A stretch of 64,000 nt of DNA from an uncultured Lachnospiraceae bacterium (GTDB lineage: Bacteria; Bacillota; Clostridia; Lachnospirales; Lachnospiraceae), in contig URMK01000002.1 in NCBI GenBank assembly GCA_900548905.1, positions 246,382 to 310,381 on the forward strand, given 5' to 3'. The notes under the pieces were generated by a model. The model did no database searches. It had not been told where the DNA came from and worked only from the letters and a program-made list of their open reading frames with translations. Positions 43,497 through 52,479 of the stretch are shown here, piece after piece; the stretch's first letter is position 1; every line of letters begins with the position of its first letter. The position numbers and the translations under genes were made by a program.

Positions 43497-45107
43497 TTAG
43501 GAAAGAACTTTTACTTTACAGGAATGCTGTTTTGTTTTTTTATTATAGCTAATTCCTACGGCAAGGATCTTGCCTGTATATTTTGGCTTTTCACCTAGTT
43601 TTCCTTGAAAGCGTAATGCGTAATTTTTACTTTCAATCTGTCGGATGGCTTCTTCTGGTGTACAATCAATCTTTAACTCCAGAATAATGGCATCTGTATT
43701 TCTGCGTTCCGGATAGAAGATAAAGTCAACATAGCCCTCTCCTGCTTTATCCTCACGCTCCACACGATACTTGTCCCGAGCCGCTAAATAAACCAGATTT
43801 ACAACCGCGGATAACTCAAGTTCATTATTATAAGTAAAGATTGGCGACTCGGTATCATGTGCAAATTTTAGGATTTCCGCCATTGTCTTTGTATCTCCCA
43901 CAAGAGTTGCCGCCAGCATTCTTTTAGAAGCATTTGCAAGGTTGTAAATATATCCCAGTGTTTTTTCCTTTTTCATCATGGCGGCATAACTGTCCATAAG
44001 CTCTTTATTGGGTATAGACACACAGCCATCCTCATAAGTCAACAATCCGTAAACTACCATAGCCGAGTAGATTTCATCTTTAGTCTCCAACTGCATCGAT
44101 GTAGCTGCATACTCCTGTATATCCGAAGGGATCCCCTCCCCTGCAAACATAAGCGCCAAATCATCCTGGACATCGGCAATATTATCTTTAATGTAGCCCA
44201 AAATAGAATCATATGTTCCCGAACTTGTCCAATAATTTCTAAGCTGGTTATCGGTCAATGCGCAAACTATCGAACGGGGATTGTACATACGCTTTCCTCC
44301 TGCTGTATGATATCCATCGTACCAGAGACGTAAATCATCACGCGTAATTTGCGGCTTGGAAGTTGTCTGCCGGTAAATTTCATAAAGCCTATCTACCTCA
44401 TCATCTGAAAAACCAAAATACTCACTGAATCTTTCTGATGTTGCCATATTGTATTCTATGAATATATTTAATTCGGAACCATCTGAATATTTGGCTATCG
44501 GCAAAACACCCGTCATGTAAGCAAGTTCAACGTATACCTGGCCTTTCAGAAGATTTTTTAAAAATTCGAGATACTGGTGCTTATCATCTTCAGTTGTAAA
44601 TGGCTTATGAAATATAGCATCCCATTCATCTATAACAAAAACAAATTTATTTTCTGTTTGTTCAAATACCATGGAAAAGATGTCCCAAACTGCTGCAGTG
44701 GATTTGATATCCAAATCCGGGTATTCCTGCATAACATCTTCTTTTAAGCCAGTAGAGATACGGCTGATATAAGCATCGTAAGAGCTGCAGTTTTCCGGCA
44801 TTCTGCTAAAATCAATATATACTACATCATGCTGATTTAAATGGCACTTATAATGTGCAGAAGATGCAATAGACAGGCCGTTGAAGAACATGCTGTCATC
44901 TGCCGTTTTTCCGAGAAACGCGCCGACCATACTCGCCATAACACTTTTGCCGAACCGACGCGGCCTCGTAATACAGAAAAAGCGTTCATCTGTTCCAATC
45001 GCAGGCATGAGCTCGTTGAGTAATGCGGATTTGTCTACAAAGTATTTTCCGGCGGCAGTCGTTTTATACGCGTCAAATGGTATTCTGCTGTTTAAGAACA
45101 TTCCCAT
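43497..45107 (-). CDS. AAA-ATPase / PD-(D/E)XK nuclease-like protein
   Basis: 536 residues. The N-terminal ATPase-like domain has FVDKSALLNELM, then CITRPRRFGKSVMASMV as the P-loop equivalent (about residues 45-61) and FVFVIDEWDAIF as the Walker B segment. The C-terminus has GYVDFIFYP and AIILELKID, which fit the D...E-x-K core of PDDEXK_9-type nuclease-like domains. This two-domain family is abundant, multi-copy and mobile-looking in Lachnospiraceae and Bacteroidetes, and its role is unproven. AGGAG precedes the ATG and a strong terminator follows. It marks the border between the utilisation operon and a region of insertion-sequence remains. Confidence 0.85.
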   Translation of the reverse strand: MGMFLNSRIPFDAYKTTAAGKYFVDKSALLNELMPAIGTDERFFCITRPRRFGKSVMASMVGAFLGKTADDSMFFNGLSIASSAHYKCHLNQHDVVYIDFSRMPENCSSYDAYISRISTGLKEDVMQEYPDLDIKSTAAVWDIFSMVFEQTENKFVFVIDEWDAIFHKPFTTEDDKHQYLEFLKNLLKGQVYVELAYMTGVLPIAKYSDGSELNIFIEYNMATSERFSEYFGFSDDEVDRLYEIYRQTTSKPQITRDDLRLWYDGYHTAGGKRMYNPRSIVCALTDNQLRNYWTSSGTYDSILGYIKDNIADVQDDLALMFAGEGIPSDIQEYAATSMQLETKDEIYSAMVVYGLLTYEDGCVSIPNKELMDSYAAMMKKEKTLGYIYNLANASKRMLAATLVGDTKTMAEILKFAHDTESPIFTYNNELELSAVVNLVYLAARDKYRVEREDKAGEGYVDFIFYPERRNTDAIILELKIDCTPEEAIRQIESKNYALRFQGKLGEKPKYTGKILAVGISYNKKTKQHSCKVKVLS

Positions 45108-45414
45108 AGGAGGGTTCTCCTTTCTTAGGGGGCAAATGGAACTTGGCTATTACGGTTACATCTTATCATAGGAGAATTGCTTTATCAAGGGAGTGAAAAC
45201 TTTGGTTTTGATCACTTGTAACAGTTCAGACAGCTCCCTATGCCCCTGCTGCATGCCCCGGCTTCCCCTACAGATCCTTATGCTCCCTGCGGTACTAAAA
45301 TTGTACAGGACACAATGGTGAGATCCGGGTAAAAATGGGCAAAAAAAGAAGCCAATCGAATCCATTTCCACTCTGACAATATCTGTCCAGTAAAATCGTC
45401 ACCCCGTAGGCTTC
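45108..45414. other. Gap without a supported gene
   Basis: A 307-base region between the ATPase gene and the PBECR-like remnant. A 71-codon minus-strand frame is present (45156-45371), but it has no ribosome binding site and I recognise nothing in it. AAGAAGCC (45349-45356) and GGCTTCTT (45409-45416) are inverted copies near the remnant's end. Confidence 0.4.
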
Positions 45415-46084
45415 TTACTGATATCTTGTTTCAATATGTTTGCTTATATCGCTACAGTATAAGTATAAGCTCCTGTCTAATAATATGAGTATTTCAGGAG
45501 AAAGATCCTGCAGATCAGCAGATTTGACCATATACAACAAATCCGTATATTTCTTTCCGTCGTTTGGACGTAAAAATATATATGTTACAACATACACTCC
45601 CTTACTCTTCGTGAAACAATCCCCACCACTAAGGGAGTACACAACATAACAGTCTCCTTTTTCGTTTCCGAGATCATCCAGTTCTTTATTCATACATAAA
45701 GTAAATTCAAGATCAGTTGTCCCAAATTTATAGCTCCGGGTATCTGTCTTTATCTCCTCTAACATAAAGCTTTCTGATCCAGCTATATTTGCAACTTTCC
45801 CAATATGCTGCACTTTTCAAACGCATAGATTATAAGTATGTACTTTATTAAAGGAAATCTGTGATGTTGCCAGTATCTTTCGCACGGCATATCTATATAA
45901 AGATTGTGCGGTCAATTATGTTGCAACACTGGTCAAATAGCAAAAATTTTCGTCTTATAAATAACCTCTATGTATCTGCGTCAAAAACATATAGGAATCT
46001 TTTTCCGACAAGTTTACGTTTGTACAGTTCGCCTGCATTTCCTATTTCATTTACAATATCCTGTTTGCTTTGTTTCTTCCCCAC
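45415..46084 (-). pseudogene. Broken PBECR-like (phage/toxin nuclease-type) gene
   Basis: Read on the minus strand, a GTG at 46084 opens a 38-codon piece with GELYKRKLVGKRFLYVFD and a stop at 45968. A second frame continues with ENFCYLTSVAT, stop, LTAQSLYRYAV...LATSQISFNK, stop, KVQHIGKVANIAGSESFML, and runs to KHIETRYQ at 45415. Together these resemble PBECR4-type domains, whose pattern includes a core like N-F-x-H-L-T-G-V. At least one frameshift and two in-frame stops separate the pieces, so the gene is dead or badly decayed. The last 132 codons are open but have only a GTG without a ribosome binding site. Family naming is from memory of the pattern. Confidence 0.6.
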
Positions 46085-46141
46085 AGTATCGCAGCCTCTT
46101 AGCTATTTTTTAGTAAAATAATGCGCTGAACAACATAACGT

Positions 46142-46175
46142 CATCCAGCGCTTATTTCCAAATAAGCGCTGGATG
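46142..46175. repeat. Perfect 16-base inverted repeat
   Basis: CATCCAGCGCTTATTT (46142-46157) and its exact reverse complement (46160-46175) are separated by only two bases. It lies between the PBECR-like remnant and the insertion sequence, outside the element's terminal repeats. The rest of the gap to 46332 shows nothing further. Confidence 0.8.
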
Positions 46176-46362
46176 CTGGCTGTCAGCCGCGATTTCCTTC
46201 CGAGCATCTATGTGTGCTGGTAATTAACCTCCCCAGCCGGAGTACACCTTTACGTACCGCCACACGGAACATTCTAGTGGTTTGCGGAATTTTCTCTTGG
46301 AAATTTTTCGTATAATGTTAACTTCCTGTTTTTTCTCACTCAATTTGATAAATATTCAGATT

Positions 46363-46692
46363 TTAAATCATCCATTGTCTCAAACGGAAACATTCTGCAC
46401 CTCCATCTGGTATCTGTTCTAATTCTTTCACGAACTCTTTCACCAGTTCAATTGCTTCAAGACGGTAATTCCCTTCCTTAGGCTTATGTCTGACATACCA
46501 ACGTTGATCATAAATTTCTATCTGACTGATAAGCATATCTACATCCATTCTAAAATCAGATTCGTTATCTTCGTTTGCTTCTCCATAGTGACATATAATT
46601 CTCCACAAACGTCTCATAATTGCTTTTTTATTTAGATCCATCGGACTTTCTTCTTTCGGGATTGGATATGGATCCAACGCATGATATTCCAT
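46363..46692 (-). CDS. Small protein encoded inside the insertion sequence
   Basis: 109 residues, not recognised. It is acidic and helical, with MDLNKKAIMRRLWRIICHYG, MDVDMLISQIEIYDQRWYV and VKEFVKELEQIP, and a stop near the left terminal repeat. GGAGG lies 9 bases before the ATG at 46692, and the gene follows the transposase stop by about 45 bases, so it is probably a second gene of the element. It has no helix-turn-helix I can identify. Roles such as transposition accessory or passenger are guesses. Confidence 0.6.
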   Translation of the reverse strand: MEYHALDPYPIPKEESPMDLNKKAIMRRLWRIICHYGEANEDNESDFRMDVDMLISQIEIYDQRWYVRHKPKEGNYRLEAIELVKEFVKELEQIPDGGAECFRLRQWMI

Positions 46693-46738
46693 CCTGGTTT
46701 TCCTCCATGTTTTCTGTAAGAAATACAATGATTTCCCC

Positions 46739-48288
46739 TTATGATTTCTGATTTTTTTCTACTGCTTTCAGAAGCATCTTTGTATTTGCAGCTTCATCAG
46801 ACTGCACGTGCAGGCTCCTGTTCCCAAGATATGACTTATCCTCCCTGAACAGTTTTTCGGACGCATCCCTGCTTTTGTAAAGTTCTAATGCATCCTTTAC
46901 TGACATATTCCTTGAAGTGACAATCACGAAATATCCTCCCAAATCAATCTCTCTCTGAATCACATCGGAACGTTCCCTTGCATATAGAAAAGTTCCATCC
47001 GGTTCACAAATCTCAAGATTAAAATAGTCTTTATAACCATCTGAGATACTTACCCTTTCCCCTTTTATGTTATCAAGATATTTCTTCATCCACTCAATTT
47101 TAGCTTCCACTTTTTCGTGTTCAGCACCTGCCCTTGCATGCGAATAGTAGATATGAAAATACCTCTCTGTTTCATCCGATGCAAACAACTGCCTTTTCAC
47201 TGTCATCCCAAATGTCTTATACTGTCTGATCCTATACTCTCTGACGTTTTCAAACTTCCCTCTGCTTTCAAGGATCAACTCACTGACAAAGGACTTCATG
47301 CCTTTGGCCATAATTATAAAATCGTATCCACAGCTATCCATGTACCGGATATTTCCTTTGCTGAAGCATCCTTTGTCGAGGATAAACCCAACCTTCTTGT
47401 ATCCATAGCCCACAGCCTTTTCAAGCATAAACTGCAGCTGTGATATATCCACAACACTGCCGGGACACTGCTCATAAAAAAGAGGCTCCCGGTTATCTGT
47501 GTTATAATCAATTGAATAATTGAACACTGGAAGGCCTTTATCATCTTTCGGATGTCCAAACTCCACCATCTCTATATCTCCTGATTGGCAGTTCTTATTC
47601 GTTGAGTCATAAGAAATGTATATCTTTTCCCTATAATCCCGGTTGGCATTCCAATCATTGAGGAATCCCATTCTGGCATCCTCCAGTGCTTCTACCAGAA
47701 ATTTTGTTATCTTTGAATCACTATATATATACATCTTTTCCGTAAAGAGTGGATGGTTATACGCATAGCAAGGATAATACTGCGCTGCATTCCCTTCTGT
47801 TATAATAGAATGGGCAACTAAATCCAGAAACAGTCCTGCATCTTTCGCCCCAATATATTTCGTGATCATATGCTGAAGGTTATAATCCTCAATAATCTTT
47901 CTTATCACTAAAAATGCACCGATACGCAAACAGCTGCTGCGTTCTTCCTCTTTTTCGTTTCTGGTAATTCCACATCGGCGAAATACCTCAAAAAGTTTTC
48001 ATTCGGAATCATAAGTGAAGATTCTTTCGAAACAAGACTTCCTATTGTCTTATGATCAGGTACATTGTATTTCTTCTCCGGATTATACGTCCGTCCTGCT
48101 ACATAACAGATATATATCGTATTTCTCTTACGGAATCTTATGATTATTCCTAGTTCAATTGGTATTTCAACCTTGCAATCCAGATACACGATAATCCCCT
48201 CTCTTATAAGTTTTATTGAGTGATACTTCACACTTATAATCATATTGTGCTTTGTAAAAAAATCAATGTTTTTGTCTGAAATTAGCAT
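46739..48288 (-). pseudogene. IS1634/IS4-family DDE transposase in two frames
   Basis: The first frame (48288 to 47908) carries the N-terminal part with AGRTYNPEKKYNVPDHKTIG. The second (open from about 47955 to 46739) carries LRIGAFLVIRKIIEDYNL and the catalytic core. Core features are ISYDSTN (first Asp), GFILDKGCFSKGN (second Asp) and YKSRDASEKLFREDK, an exact Y-x2-R-x3-E-x6-K signature of IS4-type transposases. The frames join by a -1 shift at an A5 run (47951-47955) just before codons reading EERSSCLRIGAF. This could be programmed frameshifting or a mutation. The C-terminus ends early, at VEKNQKS, compared with what I expect of the family, so inactivity is more likely. Confidence 0.75.
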
Positions 48289-48348
48289 ATTTACAAGGTT
48301 TTTCTAGTGTTTCTTTCTATGATTCTCATTGAGTGAGAACACTCAAGG

Positions 48349-48733
48349 GGAGTTCTCAATGAAAAACTGACTGCAGCACTGACGTATTCTACGAACCAAA
48401 GGAAAGGCCTTGAAACTTTTAGAGGATGGGTGACTGCCCTTGTCTAATAACCTGTGTGAAACAAATATCAAACCGTATGCAACAGAAAGACGGTTTGATA
48501 TTTGCAGATCTCCAAGAGGTGCTAGGGCAAATGCAATCTTGTATACATTGGTAGAATCAGCCCGTGCAAACAAGCTGGATGGCTATGAATATCTAAAGTA
48601 TCTCCTGACGGAAATGCCGAACAATTCTCATCTGGAACATCTCGGGGTGATAGATCGGTACCTGCCCTGGTCAAAAGAGTGGCCAGAGGAACGCAGGCTG
48701 GAACATAAACATAAAAAGCATTTCGAAAAATAA
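48349..48733 (+). pseudogene. IS66 transposase C-terminal fragment
   Basis: Plus-strand remnant. EKLTAALTYSTNQRK is followed, after a one-base shift, by LLEDG, a stop in place of Arg, then LPLSNNLCETNIKPYA, FDICRSPRGARANAILYTLVESA and DGYEYLKYLLTEMP. This matches the end of IS66-type transposases, which have a P-x-S-N-N-x-x-E core and an IS66_C tail. The 5' part of the gene is missing beyond the insertion-sequence edge at 48339. The frameshift, stop and truncation make it non-functional. Confidence 0.8.
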
Positions 48734-48809
48734 TATAGTCAGTGTAACCGATTTACTGTCAGATTGCACTACGCCATGTTTTAAAGCCCTTTCAGATATT
48801 TATTACTCT

Positions 48810-49517
48810 CTATCTCTTTAACAATCGTTTTAGTCTCATAAAATTTTTTTCTCCAACAATACGAACTACTTTTCTCTTCCATCTATTTGCTCCTGATGTC
48901 CATGTTGCTGCATAGTGATGGCTGGAAAATGTATCTTCACACATCAAGTCATATCCCTTTCCAGAGGGATATGGATCAAAAAATCTTGGAGGATAAATCG
49001 TAATATCTTCCAAAAACTCTACCTCATTTGAATGCTGGTAACCAATCTCTGTAAGAATTTTGTCATTAAGCCATGGACATGCAAAGGTATTTTTTTTAGT
49101 CTCATCGAAAACAATTTCATCGTATACGTCCATCATTTTTTTTATAATTACATTATTTTTCTCTGCACCAAATCCCAATCCCGTGTTACATAGTTTTTCG
49201 TTTTGCTGAATCCCTATGTAGCACTTATTATCCAATAAGGAATCAAGACTATGTATAAGCTCTACATCTGTATCCAGATAAATCCCACCATATTCGTATA
49301 TTATCTTCAACCTCGCATAATCAGATACAAAAGCCCAATTTGAAGACTGAAAAGCAGCGTTCATAAACGGATGGGATTTTACATCAAAATTATTTTCATC
49401 CCACCTTTTTATTTCATAATCTGGACAATACACTTGCCAAGAAGAAATACATGATTTGACATCTGTTGGAAGTTCTTTTCCGCCAAACCAACAATAGTGT
49501 ATAATCTTAGGAATCAT
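48810..49517 (-). CDS. Capsular glycosyltransferase, GT32 type
   Basis: 235 residues. It starts MIPKIIHYCWFGGKELP, the typical beginning of GT32/OCH1-like enzymes, and has DYARLKIIYEYGGIYLDTD with the metal-binding DxD (LDTD). The C-terminus (HHYAATW) fits too. GGAGGG lies 9 bases before ATG 49517; the frame is open a little further upstream. It is the last intact gene of the capsule locus, beyond which insertion-sequence remains begin. It probably adds a hexose to the repeat unit; donor and linkage unknown. Confidence 0.9.
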   Translation of the reverse strand: MIPKIIHYCWFGGKELPTDVKSCISSWQVYCPDYEIKRWDENNFDVKSHPFMNAAFQSSNWAFVSDYARLKIIYEYGGIYLDTDVELIHSLDSLLDNKCYIGIQQNEKLCNTGLGFGAEKNNVIIKKMMDVYDEIVFDETKKNTFACPWLNDKILTEIGYQHSNEVEFLEDITIYPPRFFDPYPSGKGYDLMCEDTFSSHHYAATWTSGANRWKRKVVRIVGEKNFMRLKRLLKR

Positions 49518-49613
49518 TGAACTGCTCCCTCCTTCATAATCAAATTTCAGCACAACTAATAAACACTATTACGTAATTATATCCACCATATTTTTAAACT
49601 TACTTTTTTGCAA

Positions 49614-50813
49614 TTATCCACGGTTTCGCCATAAATAGTTACACTGTTTTAAATCAACAATGTTTTTATATACATAAAAGAGTGTGAGTATCACACAATA
49701 ATTATTAAAATATGTTCTAATTACAATACCGTTGAAAAAAAGAACTATTAGAATAGCAAAACATACTCTATCAATTTCTCTCCATGTTGAAAAACATTTC
49801 AAATATAAAAATAAAGTATACAAAAACATTCCGTAAAACAGTATTAGTCCTATTATTCCTAAATCTGCCAATAAATCTAAATAATCACAGTCTACAATTG
49901 GGGCTCTTTGGCCGTGTTTAAATCTACATACATATTCAATCGCACCAATACCGCAGCCTCCAAATTTATTTTTATTGAATAGCGACATAGATATATCTAC
50001 TTGATTTATTCTTCCAATATAACTAGAATCCGTCCCGCTACCTTCAATTGCGTATATCAAGTCCTGCATATAATGTCCCAAATATCCAAATCTTGCAATA
50101 AAATAAAAACATACTACAGCTAATGCAGCTACAAAAAATTTTAAAGTTGACCGGAAGATATTTTTCGATTTTACAATATAATATACTGCAATTCCAATCA
50201 AGATATATAGTATAGCTTTTCTTGATTGGCTAACTACTATGAGAAATATATCCATAATAATCATAAATTTATATATATTTTTATGTTTAATAGCATTTTC
50301 CGAAAATGCGGCTAAAATAAAAAAAACAGAGAATGATGCATACAAACCGATATTATTATAACTTTGATCCAACCACCCCTCTCTAAGATTAAACATATTT
50401 TGTACAGGATTACTTAAAATGTAGTATACATAATGAATAAACGGCAAAAAAACCGATACTTTTGCATAGTATATTCTATTATATTTGCTTTTCAAAAAAA
50501 ACTGCGTACAAACATAAGTACAAAACATAGTAAAAAAAACAGTGTATATTGCATCTTTAGCATAGTCATTATACAGCGCCCAAGTTTTTGACATAAATAC
50601 ATATATAAAATAAACTATCACCCACCAAGCAAAAGCATCCATTTTTTTCTTATTTTTAATTAAACAAGGAATGAAAACCATTGCACAAATAACTTTCATT
50701 ATTTTTGATATACCAGTTCCATTACCTGCCAACTGAAACGAAAGCAGATAAAGTAAAATAAACATGTCACCTAATGATATTGTTATAGGTCTTTCACTCA
50801 CTTTTCTTAACAT
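49614..50813 (-). CDS. O-antigen/capsule polymerase, Wzy type
   Basis: 399 residues, about ten hydrophobic helices and little sequence conservation, as usual for Wzy. A larger extracellular loop (about residues 255-300) contains SYIGRINQVDISMSLFNKNKFGGCGIGAIEY, resembling the Wzy_C-type loop of membrane polymerases. AAGGTG precedes the ATG. Its position next to Wzx and glycosyltransferases supports the call. It would join lipid-linked repeat units on the outer face of the membrane. Confidence 0.82.
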   Translation of the reverse strand: MLRKVSERPITISLGDMFILLYLLSFQLAGNGTGISKIMKVICAMVFIPCLIKNKKKMDAFAWWVIVYFIYVFMSKTWALYNDYAKDAIYTVFFTMFCTYVCTQFFLKSKYNRIYYAKVSVFLPFIHYVYYILSNPVQNMFNLREGWLDQSYNNIGLYASFSVFFILAAFSENAIKHKNIYKFMIIMDIFLIVVSQSRKAILYILIGIAVYYIVKSKNIFRSTLKFFVAALAVVCFYFIARFGYLGHYMQDLIYAIEGSGTDSSYIGRINQVDISMSLFNKNKFGGCGIGAIEYVCRFKHGQRAPIVDCDYLDLLADLGIIGLILFYGMFLYTLFLYLKCFSTWREIDRVCFAILIVLFFNGIVIRTYFNNYCVILTLFYVYKNIVDLKQCNYLWRNRG

Positions 50814-50955
50814 TGCTTCACCTTATCATACAATTTTGTACTTTTTATGTATGTAAATTTTTCTTATTATTAATTTTTAAAATATTTCACAATATCCTAT
50901 AATAGAACTGTTTTATAAGTAATCACCTTAATTCAAATTAAATCCAATATGTCTC

Positions 50956-52461
50956 TTACTTATTTTTACTTCTTGTAGTAAAATACTGTTTTCCCAAACG
51001 AAATATATTCGGATTTCCAACTAAAATGGCGATGAGTAAAAACGGAAAAGTTAATATTGTTGCCCTTAATCCTATCTTTATCCAAGCATAATAATTATAC
51101 TCATTTAATCCTATGTTTTGCAAAATATACAAAACACATGTAATTAATAAAATATCAATGATAATCAACTTAGTTGTGTAGAAATTTGTTCGTTTTAATA
51201 TGACTTTATTAGTATAATAGGCCAAATATACAAAACGATAAAGCACAGCAGCAAATGTTCCTATAGCAACACCAATTAGTCCCAATTTACTTACTGTTAT
51301 TATTGAGATCACTATATTGATAATGGCTTCAATAATTGATGAAGTTTGTGTTTCTTTAAAATGACCAATTGACATAAGCAATGAATTATACGGCATTCTA
51401 AGACAATATACGCAAAATGCTAAACATATGATAAATCCAAATATTGGTACATTATAATTCGCATCGTAAACCCCACGAGTATACACAGAAACAAACGGAA
51501 CAATTAAAATGGCAGCAATACCAAATATGTAAGTAGTACAAAAATGAATAATAGCTTCAACAAGTGAGAACGTATCTACAAGTTTCTTTTTTTCATTTCT
51601 TACATACATATCTCCAAAAATAGATTTAATACCAGCCATACTTGAATTTAACATTTCTTTTAACCCATTAACAACAAGATAATATACCGAATAAATTGAT
51701 ACATTTTCCAATGTTGAAAATAATGTCAAAACTACCACATCTGTATTTCCAACCACTAATGTAGCAATATGTTGGGCAAACCCATTCCACTTTTGTTTTA
51801 TTGGCTCTTCATTATATTCTTGTTTCCAATTTATGTTATAATTCTTTTTTACATATATAGCTAATATCAATGGTCTTAAAAAAAACACAATGGAGGAACC
51901 TAATTTCATCAAATGAATAGGTGCATTCATTTTCATCATTATTATACAAACAATTGTATTAAGTATTGTTGTAAAAGTATAAACATTATAATAAATGTAT
52001 CCTCTTTGATCTGCCGTCAACAACACAGAATTTACTACTCCAAAATAATATTGTCCAAAATAACTGACAGAAATAGCCAATACTAATAAAAGCACATAAA
52101 AATAATCAAATTTACCAGATACAAATTTCGGATATGACACAGACAGAATCAAAACATATATTAACAAAATTTGTACAATACGATTATAAAATTTCTTACC
52201 TGATGCAAGCACTGCACTAATTCTTGCATTATCACGAACAGCTAATGGGGCAAATAGAGAGGCTTCTATTACAACTCCCATTCCAGCATCAAATATTCCA
52301 ATCAAAGACAAAAATTGACCTATAGAAGAGACAAGTCCGTTAACTTGAGTTCCATAATGTACTAGTATTAATCTTGGTAAAATCATTCCACAAATAAGAC
52401 CAACAATTTGCTTGATTATGGACGCTCCACTACTATATATAAACTTTTTCTTTCTGTTCAT
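50956..52461 (-). CDS. Polysaccharide repeat-unit flippase, Wzx type
   Basis: 501 residues with about 12-14 hydrophobic helices. The N-terminal RKKKFIYSSGASIIKQIVGLI with following GMILPRLIL is typical of the polysaccharide transport (PST/MOP) family. AAGGA lies 7 bases before the ATG at 52461. It moves undecaprenyl-linked repeat units across the membrane for Wzy. With the polymerase downstream it shows this is a Wzx/Wzy-dependent pathway. Confidence 0.88.
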   Translation of the reverse strand: MNRKKKFIYSSGASIIKQIVGLICGMILPRLILVHYGTQVNGLVSSIGQFLSLIGIFDAGMGVVIEASLFAPLAVRDNARISAVLASGKKFYNRIVQILLIYVLILSVSYPKFVSGKFDYFYVLLLVLAISVSYFGQYYFGVVNSVLLTADQRGYIYYNVYTFTTILNTIVCIIMMKMNAPIHLMKLGSSIVFFLRPLILAIYVKKNYNINWKQEYNEEPIKQKWNGFAQHIATLVVGNTDVVVLTLFSTLENVSIYSVYYLVVNGLKEMLNSSMAGIKSIFGDMYVRNEKKKLVDTFSLVEAIIHFCTTYIFGIAAILIVPFVSVYTRGVYDANYNVPIFGFIICLAFCVYCLRMPYNSLLMSIGHFKETQTSSIIEAIINIVISIITVSKLGLIGVAIGTFAAVLYRFVYLAYYTNKVILKRTNFYTTKLIIIDILLITCVLYILQNIGLNEYNYYAWIKIGLRATILTFPFLLIAILVGNPNIFRLGKQYFTTRSKNK

Positions 52462-52479
52462 AATCACTTCCTTTTATAT

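Larger units (their letters stand above)
46333..48339 (-). mobile_element. IS1634/IS4-type insertion sequence with terminal repeats
   Basis: The 12-base sequence TTCTCACTCAAT at 46333-46344 recurs as its reverse complement at 48328-48339, framing about 2.0 kb. Inside are a two-frame DDE transposase and a small extra gene, all on the minus strand. No clear target-site duplication could be made out by eye. An IS66 fragment begins at the right edge, so one element may have landed in the other. Confidence 0.65.

Noticed and set aside
45861..46121. 86-codon plus-strand open frame
   Set aside because: Opposite the reassembled PBECR-like remnant, with no ribosome binding site; the minus-strand reading gives recognisable protein pieces.
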